Of a stretch of DNA of 43,230 nt, positions 25,612-33,544 are shown piece after piece. A program made the position numbers and the translations under genes. Position 1 is the first letter of the stretch. Each line of letters opens with the position of its first letter. This stretch comes from Pseudoflavonifractor phocaeensis. GTDB taxonomy: Bacteria; Bacillota; Clostridia; Oscillospirales; Oscillospiraceae. The notes under the pieces were generated by a model, which saw only the letters and a list, made by a program, of their open reading frames with translations, ran no database searches and was not told the origin of the DNA. The DNA is taken from assembly GCF_016901735.1 (NCBI RefSeq), contig NZ_JACLZC010000021.1, forward strand, positions 1-43,230. The letters run 5' to 3'.

Positions 25612-26652
25612 TTACCGGCAGTCCAGATAGCGCTCCACCAGGGCCAGGGTGGCCAGCATGGCGTCCAGGTGGGTGCGCTCCATGCCGTGGGAGGCCTGGA
25701 CGCCGGGGCCGATGAGGGCGGCGGGCACATCCAGACCGGACTTCCAGGCCACCGCCACGTCGGAGGAGTAGTGGGGGTACACGTCCAGCACGGCGGGAAT
25801 GCCGTTTTCTTTGGCCAGGGTGGAAAGGCGGGTCACCATGTCGTAGTCATAGGGACCGGCGGAGTCGGCGGCGCAGATGGACACGGTGTACTCGTCGCAG
25901 GACAGGTCCAGTCCCACGCAGCCCATGTCCACCGCCAGCAGCTCGGTGAGTGCCGGCGAGAAGGTGGCGCCCCCGTGGCCCACCTCCTCGTAGACGGTAA
26001 AGGTGATCTCCACGTTGCAGCGGGGGGCTTTGCCGCTCTCCCGGAGCCAGTGGAGGAGGGTGAGGAGAATGGCGGCGCTGCCCTTGTCGTCAATAAAGCG
26101 GGATTTCAAAAAGCCGCTCTCGGTAAAGACGGTCTTGGGGTCGTAGGCGATGTAGTCCCCCACGTCAATGCCCAGGGCCCGCACGTCATCGGCGGAGCGG
26201 ACCTTTTCGTCCAGGCGGACGTACATATTCTGGGCGTCTCTGGGGCGGGTGCGGGCGTCGTCAAAGACATGGGCCGCCGGCGAGAGGGAGAGGACGGTGC
26301 CGGTGTAGCGCCGTCCGTCCCGGGTAAAGACGGTGCAGTACTCCCCGTCCAGGGAGGGGAGCACCGGCCCGCCCACCGTGGTGAAGAGGAGCTCCCCCCT
26401 GTCGGTGATGGCCCGCACCATCAGGCCCAGGGTGTCCACATGGGCGCAGAGGCCCATGGTCTGGCTCTGGTCCCGGCCGGGGACGCAGATGGTCAGGTTG
26501 CCCTTGCGGGTGCGGCGGGTGGCGTAGCCCAGGGTATGGGCCATGGATTCGGCCAGGTCCACCGCCCGGCGGGTAAAGCCGCTGGGACTGGGGGCGTCCA
26601 TAAGCCGGCAGGTGGTCTCCTTGAGGACCGGGATGAGAGAGGAAAAATCCAT
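25612..26652 (-). CDS. M42-family metallopeptidase (glutamyl aminopeptidase/endoglucanase M-like)
   Basis: A 346-residue di-metal aminopeptidase. Ligand motifs are CAHVDTLG (first metal), FIDDKGS (bridging Asp), YEEVGHGG (catalytic and metal Glu), VDMG and HGMERTH (last His). They appear in order and at normal spacing. M42 enzymes trim peptides in the cytosol as large tetrahedral complexes. The ATG at 26652 is favoured because AAGGAG lies eight bases upstream; a GTG three codons earlier overlaps that site. DUF3842 follows directly. Confidence 0.93.
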   Translation of the reverse strand: MDFSSLIPVLKETTCRLMDAPSPSGFTRRAVDLAESMAHTLGYATRRTRKGNLTICVPGRDQSQTMGLCAHVDTLGLMVRAITDRGELLFTTVGGPVLPSLDGEYCTVFTRDGRRYTGTVLSLSPAAHVFDDARTRPRDAQNMYVRLDEKVRSADDVRALGIDVGDYIAYDPKTVFTESGFLKSRFIDDKGSAAILLTLLHWLRESGKAPRCNVEITFTVYEEVGHGGATFSPALTELLAVDMGCVGLDLSCDEYTVSICAADSAGPYDYDMVTRLSTLAKENGIPAVLDVYPHYSSDVAVAWKSGLDVPAALIGPGVQASHGMERTHLDAMLATLALVERYLDCR

Positions 26653-26738
26653 TGAAAACACTCCTTGCTTGTGCTATCGTATAACATCGAACGAAAGGAT
26701 ACTACGAAAAGAGACAAAAAGCAAGGGAGGAAACCACA

Positions 26739-27224
26739 ATGGCCAAAGAGGAAAAGACCAACGTCATGCGTCTGCTGGACCAGAAAAAGACGGCCTATAC
26801 CCCCCACCGCTACGAAGCGCCCAACGGGGCGGTGGACGGCGTGTCGGTGGCGGCCGCCACCGGGCAGGACGTATCCCGGGTGTTCAAGACACTGGTGACC
26901 AGAGGGGCCAGCAAAAAAAATTATGTGTTCGTGGTGCCGGTGGCCATGGAGCTGGACCTGAAGGCGGCGGCCAAGGCGGCGGGGGAGAAATCCATCGAGA
27001 TGATCCGCCAGGCTGAGCTCCTCCCCCTCACCGGCTATGTCCACGGGGGCTGCTCGCCCCTGGGGATGAAAAAACAGTTCCCCACCTTCATCGACGCCTC
27101 GGCCCAAGAGCAGGAGACCATATTGGTCAGCGCCGGCAAAATCGGCGCCCAGGTGGAGCTGGACCCGCAGGACCTGGCCAAACTGGCCCGGGCCCGGTTT
27201 GCCCCCGTCGCCAAAGAGCCGTAA
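26739..27224 (+). CDS. ybaK: Cys-tRNA(Pro)/Cys-tRNA(Cys) deacylase, YbaK/EbsC family
   Basis: A 161-residue trans-editing protein. Typical motifs: NVMRLLDQKKTAYTPHRY at the start, FKTLVTRGASKKNYVFVVP (catalytic Lys region), and LTGYVHGGCSPLGMKKQFPTFID (the GGxSPxG active-site loop). YbaK hydrolyses Cys mis-attached to tRNA(Pro). GGGAGG precedes the ATG. Monocistronic, divergent from the M42 gene and closed by a strong terminator. Confidence 0.94.
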   Translation: MAKEEKTNVMRLLDQKKTAYTPHRYEAPNGAVDGVSVAAATGQDVSRVFKTLVTRGASKKNYVFVVPVAMELDLKAAAKAAGEKSIEMIRQAELLPLTGYVHGGCSPLGMKKQFPTFIDASAQEQETILVSAGKIGAQVELDPQDLAKLARARFAPVAKEP

Positions 27225-27230
27225 CGAGAG

Positions 27231-27271
27231 AACGCCCCGGACCGTATGAAAAACGGTCCGGGGCGTTTCCC
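27231..27271. terminator. Terminator between ybaK and ygfK (convergent)
   Basis: AACGCCCCGGACCGT (27231-27245) pairs perfectly with ACGGTCCGGGGCGTT (27253-27267). TTTCCCTTT follows on the plus side. Confidence 0.85.
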
Positions 27272-27292
27272 TTTGGTTGGATACGGAAGCGA

Positions 27293-30286
27293 TTAGCCCA
27301 GGAGGTAGGCGTAATCGGCGTACACGGTGGAGATCAGCTGGCGGAGGGGCTCATAGAGGCCGCAGGCGGCGTCGGACACGTCGTAGTCCTTGACCTGTCC
27401 GGCCAGACGCACCCGGGTCTTGGCGCCCTCCAGACGGAGGAAGCCCTCGTTCTCACTGTTGTTGAAGTCCTCCTCGCTCCAGAAGAGGGTGAACTTGTCC
27501 TTGTAGGGGCGGGAGTCGTAGGGGCAGAAGGTGGCGCAGTTGCCGCACTCGTTGCACATGCCGTCCACGTGGACGATCTGGCGCATCCGCATGCCGGGCA
27601 CCCGGATGGCCACGTTGGCCCGGTTGGGGCAGACCTCGGTACAGGTCTCGCAGACGGTGGCGCAGCCCAGGCAGCGCAGGTCGTCGCAGTTCTTGCAGTC
27701 GGTGCACAGGTCGCCGCGCTTGGCCAGGGGGGCGTTATAGTCGGGGTTGACGTTCTTTTCCACTTCGCTCTCGGTGTCGAAGGGCACGATGGCCTTGGCG
27801 GCCTTGGTGGCGTCGGCAATGGCCTCCACCACGGTGCCGGGACCCTTCTGGCCGTCGCCGATGACGTAGACGTTCTTGACGGAGGACTCCAGCGTCTCGC
27901 CGTTGACCACGGCCTTGCCCCGGTTATCCACAGCCAGACCGTTGGCGGTGTAGAGGCCGGTATCCACCTTCTCGCCCACGGCGGCGATGACGGTGGTGGC
28001 GGGCACCTCCACCACCCGGCCGGTGTCCACGGGAGAGCGGCGGCCGGAGGCGTCGGGCGCGCCCAGCTCCATGGCGTGGCAGGTCAGGACCCCGTCCTTC
28101 ACGCCCACGGGCGCCAGCAGCTCCATAAACTCCACGCCGTCGGCCAGAGCGAATTCCAGCTCCTCCTGGTCGGCGGGCATGTAGCGCTTGGTACGGCGGT
28201 AGACCAGACGGACGTTCTCCACGCCGGGGATGCGCTTGGCGGCCCGGGCGGCGTCCATGGCGGTGTTGCCGCCGCCGATGACCACCACGTCGGCGCCCAG
28301 CTGGAGGGTCTCGGGGGCCTTCTTGGCGGCTTCCAGGAAGTCGATGACGTCCATCTCGTCGCCGTAGGAGAGACCGGCACGGCCGGGCATCCACGCGCCG
28401 GTGGCCAGGATCACATGGGTGTAGCCCTGGGCAAAGAGCCCCTGCACGTCCTTGACCTCCGTGCCCAGCTGGAACTTGGCGCCCACGGCCTTGGCCAGGG
28501 CCACATCGTTCTCGATGGCCTCGTCGCTGATGCGGAAGGCGGGGATCACATGGCGGACGATGCCGCCCAGCGTATTCTTGCGCTCAAAGACGGTGACGTC
28601 GGCGCCGGCACGGCCCAGGAAGAAGGCGGCGGACAGACCGGCGGGGCCGCCGCCCACAATGGCCACCTTCACGCCGTCCACCGGTGCGCCGGGCTTCAGG
28701 GTGGGCAGCACCGCGGCGAAACCGCCTTCGGCGGCCTTCAGCTTGGCGGAGCGGATGTACACGCTCTCCTCATAGGCGTTGCGCATGCACTTATCCTGGC
28801 AGCGGTGAGAGCAGATGGTGCCGGTAATGAAGGGCAGGGCGTTGCGCTTGGTGATGATCTCCAGCGCCTCGTCGTACTTGCCGGCCTTGACCCGCATGAG
28901 GTAGGCGGGGATGTCCTGGTGGATGGGGCAGCCCTCCCGGCAGGGGGCGTTGAAGCAGTCGATGAGGGGGACCTTCTTGTCCACCTTGCGGCTGGGAATG
29001 GGCTTCATGGGCTTTTGATAGTGGGTGTCGGCAAAGAGCTGGTCCAGCAGGGCGTCCAGCTTGGCCACGTCCACGCCGGTGAAGGCCTCGGTGCTGGGGG
29101 CCAGATCCTCGGCGATCTGGTGGAGGCGGTTATAGCCGCCGGACTTGAGAAGGGTGGTGGCCATGGTGACGGGCCAGATGTTGCAGCCGATCAGAGACTT
29201 CATGTTGAAAATGTCGGCGCCGCCGGAGTAGGAGATGCGCAGCTTGCCGTCAAACTCGTGGGACAGCTTGCCCGCCAGGGAGAGGGTGAGGGGATAGAGG
29301 GACCGGCCGGACATGTACATCTCCTCGCTGGGGAGCTCGTTGGCGGCCACGTCCACGGGGAAGGTGTTGGTCAGCTTGATGCCGAACTCCACGCCCTTCT
29401 CGGCGCACAGGGCGATGAGGCGGCGGAACATGGGCACCGCGTCGGCAAACTGCAGGTCCTCCTTGAAGTGATGGTCGTCAAACTGGATGTAGTCAAAGCC
29501 CAGGGCGTCCAGGGTCTTGCGGGCAAACTCGTAGCCCAGGAGGGTGGGGTTGCACTTGATGAAGGTATTAAAACCCTTGTTGACGATGAGATGGTTGGCG
29601 ATGCGCTCGATCTCGTCGGGGGGGCAGCCGTGGAGGGTGGAGATGGTGACCGAGTTGCTTACCTGGGGGGTGATGGCTTTGACGTAGGCCTCGTCCACGT
29701 TGCGGAAACGGCCCAGGTTGGCCAGGGTCCAGTCCATGCACTCCTGCCAGACGGCGGTCTGGGAGGCGTCCCGCATCTCGTTGAGGTATTTGTCGATCTT
29801 CTCGCTCTGGATGCCCGCCAGGTCATAGCCCACGCTCATGTTGAACACGAAGCCGTCGGGATCGCCCAGGCCGTACTCCTTGGCCATCAGCTTGCAGGCA
29901 AACCACGCCTTCACATATTCGGCGAAGGCCTGGGGCACGTACAGCTCGGTGGACCACTCGCAGTTGTAGCACTCGTCGGCGGCGGTGATGCAGGGCTTGT
30001 TGACGCACTTGGACAGATCCTCGCCGTCCATGATCTGGACGGTCTTGACCTCAAAGAACCGGGAACCGCCGGCATAGGCGGCGATCAGGTTCTGGGCCAG
30101 CTGGGTGTGGGGGCCGGCGGCGGGACCGAAGGGAGACTCGATCTTCTCACCGAAGATGGGGCGGGCCTGACCGCTGGTGTAGCGCTTCAGCTTGGACACG
30201 CCGAAGATCGTGCCCTGAGTCTCCTGCTCGGTGAGGACCCAGTTCATCAGCTGTCCGAAGGGAATGGGACGCATAATGTCGCTCAT
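27293..30286 (-). CDS. ygfK: YgfK-type Fe-S/FAD oxidoreductase (annotated as putative selenate reductase subunit)
   Basis: A 997-residue protein of full YgfK length. Residues about 1-420 form a dihydroorotate-dehydrogenase-like region (SPFGPAAGPHTQL, NSVTISTLHGCPPDEI). Then comes a GltD/dihydropyrimidine-dehydrogenase-type Fe-S domain (about 440-520; CFNAPCREGCP and CSHRCQDKC). An FAD motif AIVGGGPAGLSAA follows (about 543-555), then an NAD(P)H motif VVVIGGGNTAMDAA (about 668). At the C-terminus a ferredoxin domain carries two Cys sets (CTDCKNCDDLRCLGC...CTEVCP and CNECGNCATFCP). The probable role is passing electrons from NAD(P)H to purine or related catabolism. AGGAGG precedes the ATG. It follows ssnA by 61 bases on the same strand. 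Confidence 0.92.
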   Translation of the reverse strand: MSDIMRPIPFGQLMNWVLTEQETQGTIFGVSKLKRYTSGQARPIFGEKIESPFGPAAGPHTQLAQNLIAAYAGGSRFFEVKTVQIMDGEDLSKCVNKPCITAADECYNCEWSTELYVPQAFAEYVKAWFACKLMAKEYGLGDPDGFVFNMSVGYDLAGIQSEKIDKYLNEMRDASQTAVWQECMDWTLANLGRFRNVDEAYVKAITPQVSNSVTISTLHGCPPDEIERIANHLIVNKGFNTFIKCNPTLLGYEFARKTLDALGFDYIQFDDHHFKEDLQFADAVPMFRRLIALCAEKGVEFGIKLTNTFPVDVAANELPSEEMYMSGRSLYPLTLSLAGKLSHEFDGKLRISYSGGADIFNMKSLIGCNIWPVTMATTLLKSGGYNRLHQIAEDLAPSTEAFTGVDVAKLDALLDQLFADTHYQKPMKPIPSRKVDKKVPLIDCFNAPCREGCPIHQDIPAYLMRVKAGKYDEALEIITKRNALPFITGTICSHRCQDKCMRNAYEESVYIRSAKLKAAEGGFAAVLPTLKPGAPVDGVKVAIVGGGPAGLSAAFFLGRAGADVTVFERKNTLGGIVRHVIPAFRISDEAIENDVALAKAVGAKFQLGTEVKDVQGLFAQGYTHVILATGAWMPGRAGLSYGDEMDVIDFLEAAKKAPETLQLGADVVVIGGGNTAMDAARAAKRIPGVENVRLVYRRTKRYMPADQEELEFALADGVEFMELLAPVGVKDGVLTCHAMELGAPDASGRRSPVDTGRVVEVPATTVIAAVGEKVDTGLYTANGLAVDNRGKAVVNGETLESSVKNVYVIGDGQKGPGTVVEAIADATKAAKAIVPFDTESEVEKNVNPDYNAPLAKRGDLCTDCKNCDDLRCLGCATVCETCTEVCPNRANVAIRVPGMRMRQIVHVDGMCNECGNCATFCPYDSRPYKDKFTLFWSEEDFNNSENEGFLRLEGAKTRVRLAGQVKDYDVSDAACGLYEPLRQLISTVYADYAYLLG

Positions 30287-30347
30287 CGTGTTTACCTCCT
30301 GTTTTTTCCGTATTTCCAACCTAAAATAACATCAAAAATAAATCACA

Positions 30348-31688
30348 TCAGTAGGTGCAGTGGTTGAGCTCGCCCCAGAGCTTTTTGGACTGCTCCATAC
30401 ACCAGGCGTTGATGGCGTCCTCGTCAATGCCCACGAACTCCCGGTCCTTGTAGAGCACCTTGCCGTTGATGATGGTGGTGCGGCAGTTCTTGCCCATCAT
30501 GCCGAAGAGCATGTGGCCGTCGATGTTGGCGTCGGAGAAGGGGGTGAAGGGCTTATAGTCCATGACGATCACGTCGGCGGCGGCGCCCTCCGCCAGGATG
30601 CCCAGGGGCTTTTTGAAGTAGCGGGCGCAGATCTTGGCGTTGTTCTCAAAGAGCATGCCGGTGGCCTCGCACCAGCCCACGTTGGGCTGGGCCACGTTGT
30701 GGCGCTGCATGGGCAGCAGGACCTTCAGGCTCTCCAGCATGTCGTGGGTGTAGGCGTCGGTGCCCAGGCCGATGAGGATGCCCTTGGCGCACATCTGGAG
30801 CACGGGAGAGCAGCCCACGGCGTTGCCCATGTTGGACTCGGGGTTGTGGCACACCATGGTGTTGGTTTCCTTGATGATGTCCAGCTCGGCGGGGGAGACG
30901 TGGATGCAGTGGCCCAGCATGGTCTTTTCGCCCAAAATGCCGTTGTAGAGCAGGCGGTTCACCGGGCGGCAGCCGTAGTTGCGCAGGGAGTCATATACGT
31001 CGTTCATACCCTCGGCCACGTGGATGTGGAAGCCGGTCATGCCGTCGTTGGCCTTGACCATCTCCTCAAAGGTCTTGTCTGAGATGGTGAAGAGGGCGTG
31101 GCCGCCGAACATGGCCTTGATCATGTCGTCGTCGGCCTCCTTGGCCCACTTGGCAAAGTCGGCGTTTTCCTGGATGGACTGGCGGCATTTTTCCATGCCG
31201 TCCCGCTCGGAGACCTCATAGCAGAGGTTGGCGCGGATGCCCAGCTCCTGGCACACGTCCTTGATGGCGAAGAGGGAGCCGGGGATCTCGCAGAAGGAGG
31301 CGTGGTGGTCAAAGATGGTGGTGACGCCGTCCCGGATGCAGTCCAGCACGGTGGCGTAGGCGCAGGCGCGGGTGCCGTCCAGGGTGAGGTGGCGGTCGAT
31401 GTACCACCACTGGCCGTCCAGCACCTCGAAGAAGTTGGTGGGATTGAAGCCGTTGATGGACAGGCCCCGGGCCAGGCCGGAGTAGATGTGGGTGTGGACG
31501 TTGATGAGACCGGGCATGATAACGCCGCCCTTGGCGTCCACGAATTCCGCGTCGGGATACTTGGCCTTCAGCTCGGCCAGCGGGCCCACTTCCTTGACGA
31601 TCTCGCCGTCAATGGCCACGGCGCCGTCGGGAAAATAGGGGTGTTTGGGGTCTCGGGTGATGACTTTTCCGTTTCCAACCAGCAGCAT
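30348..31688 (-). CDS. ssnA: Putative aminohydrolase SsnA
   Basis: A 446-residue amidohydrolase-superfamily protein. Metal motifs: NVHTHIYSG (His65 and His67), HIHVAEG, GHCIHVSP and GLGTDAYTHD. The SsnA-specific stretch NPTNFFEVLDGQWWYIDRHL is present. Relatives deaminate guanine-like or chlorotriazine substrates. In E. coli ssnA stands next to ygfK and xdhD. In gut anaerobes ssnA and ygfK belong to a cluster implicated in purine and urate breakdown. AAAAGGAGG precedes the ATG. The gene is first in its operon and lies behind a structured leader with a terminator. Confidence 0.92.
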   Translation of the reverse strand: MLLVGNGKVITRDPKHPYFPDGAVAIDGEIVKEVGPLAELKAKYPDAEFVDAKGGVIMPGLINVHTHIYSGLARGLSINGFNPTNFFEVLDGQWWYIDRHLTLDGTRACAYATVLDCIRDGVTTIFDHHASFCEIPGSLFAIKDVCQELGIRANLCYEVSERDGMEKCRQSIQENADFAKWAKEADDDMIKAMFGGHALFTISDKTFEEMVKANDGMTGFHIHVAEGMNDVYDSLRNYGCRPVNRLLYNGILGEKTMLGHCIHVSPAELDIIKETNTMVCHNPESNMGNAVGCSPVLQMCAKGILIGLGTDAYTHDMLESLKVLLPMQRHNVAQPNVGWCEATGMLFENNAKICARYFKKPLGILAEGAAADVIVMDYKPFTPFSDANIDGHMLFGMMGKNCRTTIINGKVLYKDREFVGIDEDAINAWCMEQSKKLWGELNHCTY

Positions 31689-31730
31689 AGGGGGTTCCTC
31701 CTTTTAACAAGTTAACAAGTGGCTTGAAAA

Positions 31731-31765
31731 CAAAAAAAGGGGAGCGCGACAGCGCGCCTCCCCTT
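31731..31765 (-). terminator. Intrinsic terminator in the ssnA leader
   Basis: On the minus strand AGGGGAGGCGCG (31764-31753), loop CTGT, CGCGCTCCCCT (31748-31738), with one bulged G, then seven T. It ends about 43 bases before the ssnA ATG, so it must be read through for expression. Its first arm shares bases 31762-31764 with the hairpin just upstream, so the two compete. Confidence 0.85.
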
Positions 31766-31895
31766 CGGCGGCCAGGAACAGGTCGGCCGAAGGACATTGT
31801 GATGTTCATTCAGCCCGTGCGCGAGAGCACTCCGTTGCAGCCAGGATGCCATATCCAAATTTTTGTGCGGTTTGCACAGACAAAGCTCATTTCTT
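31738..31895 (-). promoter_or_regulatory. Riboswitch-like structured leader RNA of ssnA-ygfK
   Basis: Between a good promoter and the terminator the minus-strand RNA folds, by eye, into four hairpins. They are TGTGC-AAACC-GCACA (31878-31864), GGAT-ATGGC-ATCC (31856-31844), GTGC-TCTCGC-GCAC (31830-31817), and CCTTCGG (31793-31787) with CCGAAGG (31768-31762). Longer single-stranded stretches separate them, including two copies of GGCTG. The last hairpin overlaps the terminator arm, the usual switch design. No purine, xanthine, guanidine, Moco or tetrahydrofolate core was recognised. From memory a Clostridial candidate RNA called the ssnA motif has been reported upstream of such genes; this could not be checked. 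Ligand unknown. Confidence 0.7.
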
Positions 31896-31901
31896 ATCCA
31901 A

Positions 31902-31930
31902 AGTCTAACACACTTTTTCAGAAAAATCAA
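31902..31930 (-). promoter_or_regulatory. Sigma-A promoter of ssnA-ygfK
   Basis: On the minus strand TTGATT (31930-31925), 17 bases, TAGACT (31907-31902). Transcription would begin near 31895 and give a leader of about 205 nt. The 353-base gap between ssnA and the regulator holds this promoter, the leader and the divergent promoter. Confidence 0.65.
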
Positions 31931-31976
31931 CCCTTTTTTAGCCTACCAGAAAATTTTTAAGAACCGGCAAAAATCA

Positions 31977-32004
31977 TTGTAATTGTTCCGCAATATGATA
32001 AAAT
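31977..32004 (+). promoter_or_regulatory. Promoter of the PAS-HTH regulator
   Basis: TTGTAA (31977-31982), 16 bases, TAAAAT (31999-32004), in a strongly AT-rich stretch 37 bases before the gene. Confidence 0.5.
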
Positions 32005-32041
32005 AATAGGCAAAAACGGACGAGAAAGAAAGGAGAGCCTT

Positions 32042-32692
32042 ATGCCAAATGCTTCCACGATAGAATTCCTCTTACAGCTGGCCAAGGGAATCGCCCGGCA
32101 GTTTGGGCCGAACTGTGAGGTGGTGGTCCACGATTTGGTGTCCAATGACCCGGACAGCTCCATTGTGGCCATTGAAAACGGACATGTGACCGGCCGAAAG
32201 GTGGGGGATGGTCCATCCCATATCGTGCTGGAGGCTCTGCAAAACAACCGTACCCATCTGGAAGATCAGCTGGCCTATCTGACCCGCACCAAGGACGGGA
32301 AAATCCTCAAATCCAGCACCCTCTATGTCCGCAATGACGACGGCGAGGCCATCGGTATTTTCAGCATCAACTACGACATCACCCTCATGCTGGCCATGGA
32401 GACCCAGCTGCGGCAGTTCACCTCCACCGGGCAGCCCCAGCAGGAGGCGGAGCCCATCTCCCGCAACGTGTCCGATCTGCTGGACGAGCTCATCGAGCAG
32501 AGCGTACGCACCGTGGGCAAGCCGGTGGCGCTGATGAACAAGGAGGATAAGGTAAAGGCCATTGATTTTCTCAACCGGACCGGCGCCTTTCTGATCACCA
32601 AGAGCGGCGACAAGATCTGCAAATACTTCGGCATCTCCAAGTATACCCTGTACAGCTACCTGGACGAGGCCAGAGAGCACACCGAGAGCTAA
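32042..32692 (+). CDS. YheO-like transcriptional regulator (PAS_6 plus HTH_22)
   Basis: A 216-residue regulator. Residues about 8-120 form the YheO-type PAS domain (GPNCEVVVHDL, GHVTGRKVGD, LKSSTLYVRNDDGEAIGIFSINYD). The C-terminal part (about 150-212) is the paired helix-turn-helix (KVKAIDFLNRTGAFLITKSGDKICKYFGISKYTLYSYL). Proteins of this type sense small metabolites and act on neighbouring catabolic genes; DauR of Pseudomonas is one example. It is transcribed divergently from ssnA-ygfK, so it is the obvious candidate protein regulator of that operon, in addition to the leader RNA. AAAGGAG precedes the ATG. Confidence 0.88.
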   Translation: MPNASTIEFLLQLAKGIARQFGPNCEVVVHDLVSNDPDSSIVAIENGHVTGRKVGDGPSHIVLEALQNNRTHLEDQLAYLTRTKDGKILKSSTLYVRNDDGEAIGIFSINYDITLMLAMETQLRQFTSTGQPQQEAEPISRNVSDLLDELIEQSVRTVGKPVALMNKEDKVKAIDFLNRTGAFLITKSGDKICKYFGISKYTLYSYLDEAREHTES

Positions 32693-32697
32693 AGGGG

Positions 32698-32729
32698 AAG
32701 CACGTTCCTGCGAGGGGGCGTGCTTTTTT
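32698..32729 (+). terminator. Rho-independent terminator of the YheO-like gene
   Basis: AAGCACG (32698-32704) pairs with CGTGCTT (32719-32725), then a run of T. Confidence 0.8.
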
Positions 32730-32740
32730 CCCGGCCCGGC

Positions 32741-32770
32741 TTGCGCGGCGTAACGTGGGTATGATATGAT
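32741..32770 (+). promoter_or_regulatory. Putative promoter of the HAD gene
   Basis: TTGCGC (32741-32746), 18 bases, TATGAT (32765-32770), about 40 bases before the HAD start codon. Confidence 0.4.
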
Positions 32771-32811
32771 AAGAAAACTGTAATTGAGCGGAAAAGGAGT
32801 CGAAATGGGCC

Positions 32812-33453
32812 ATGATTGGGGCAGACGGAATTTTGTTTGATCTGGACGGCACGCTGTGGAACGCCACGGCGCGGATTCAGGAGGGCTGGAATCTGGGACG
32901 GCAGGAGCTGGGCCTTGCGCCCACGCTGACCCTCTCCCAGGTGGAGGACTGCATGGGACTGCTCATCGAGCCGCTGGCCCGGCGTCTGCTGCCCGAGCTG
33001 AGGGAGGAGCGGCTCCAGGAGGGGATCAGGGTCTGCGTGGGCCATCAGCTGGCCTGTCTGGCGGGCCGGGGCGGTATTTTGTACCCCCATGTGGAGGAGA
33101 CCCTGGACCAACTGGCCCGGACCCATAAGCTGTTCATCGTCAGCAACTGCGTGGACGGGTATATCCAGTCCTTTTTTGCCGCCCACGGTCTGGGCCGGTA
33201 TTTTACCGACTTTGAGTGCCCCGGCCGCACCGGCAAGGCCAAGGCGGAGAATATCGCCCTGGTGGCCCACCGCAACGGCCTGCAAAAGCCACTCTATGTG
33301 GGGGATACCCAGGGGGACTATGACGCCGCCGCCGCCGCCGGCGTGCCCTTTCTCCACGCGGCCTACGGCTTCGGCCGTATCGACCACCCGGTGCCCCATG
33401 TGGATGCCTTTGCCGACATTCCGGCGGTGGTGGGCCGCCTCAGCCCGCCGTAA
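32812..33453 (+). CDS. HAD-superfamily hydrolase, phosphoglycolate-phosphatase-like
   Basis: A 213-residue phosphatase. Motif I is FDLDGTLW (nucleophile Asp10, acid Asp12), motif II lies in LFIVSNCVDG, motif III has the Lys of GKAKAENI, and motif IV is YVGDTQGDYDAAAAAG. The helical cap between motifs I and II places it near Gph/PgmB-like proteins. The substrate cannot be deduced. AAAGGAG lies 13 bases upstream, rather far; a nearer ATG at 32804 is out of frame. Confidence 0.88.
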   Translation: MIGADGILFDLDGTLWNATARIQEGWNLGRQELGLAPTLTLSQVEDCMGLLIEPLARRLLPELREERLQEGIRVCVGHQLACLAGRGGILYPHVEETLDQLARTHKLFIVSNCVDGYIQSFFAAHGLGRYFTDFECPGRTGKAKAENIALVAHRNGLQKPLYVGDTQGDYDAAAAAGVPFLHAAYGFGRIDHPVPHVDAFADIPAVVGRLSPP

Positions 33454-33457
33454 AAGC

Positions 33458-33478
33458 GGGCGGCCATAAAGGCCGCCC
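33458..33478 (+). repeat. Perfect short palindrome downstream of the HAD gene
   Basis: GGGCGGCC-ATAAA-GGCCGCCC lies five bases after the HAD stop. It has no T-run (CTAAACAAATTT follows), so it is a poor terminator. It may protect the mRNA end or belong to a dispersed palindrome family. Confidence 0.6.
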
Positions 33479-33505
33479 CTAAACAAATTTCGCACCTGCG
33501 TTTTC

Positions 33506-33532
33506 TATCTTTTATCTCTTATCTTTTATCTC
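33506..33532 (+). repeat. Tandem 13-base pyrimidine-rich repeat before prfC
   Basis: TATCTTTTATCTC occurs at 33506-33518 and again at 33520-33532, ending six bases before the AAGGAGG of prfC. The tract is almost pure pyrimidine and A, unlike the surrounding GC-rich DNA. It would leave the ribosome binding site unstructured. Confidence 0.85.
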
Positions 33533-33544
33533 AACAAGGAGGCT

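Noticed and set aside
27924..27932. Perfect DnaA box TTATCCACA inside ygfK
   Set aside because: A single site within coding sequence with no neighbours; probably chance.
31738..31895. Purine (guanine/adenine) riboswitch in the ssnA leader
   Set aside because: The three-way junction core (TATA, CATATAA and GTTTCTACC-type segments) is absent; only the GGATATGG fragment is superficially similar.
31712..31930. A 72-codon frame across the ssnA leader
   Set aside because: No ribosome binding site, runs through hairpins and terminator, composition not protein-like; the region is better explained as RNA.
33458..33478. Rho-independent terminator after the HAD gene
   Set aside because: The palindrome is perfect but lacks a T-run; listed as a repeat instead.
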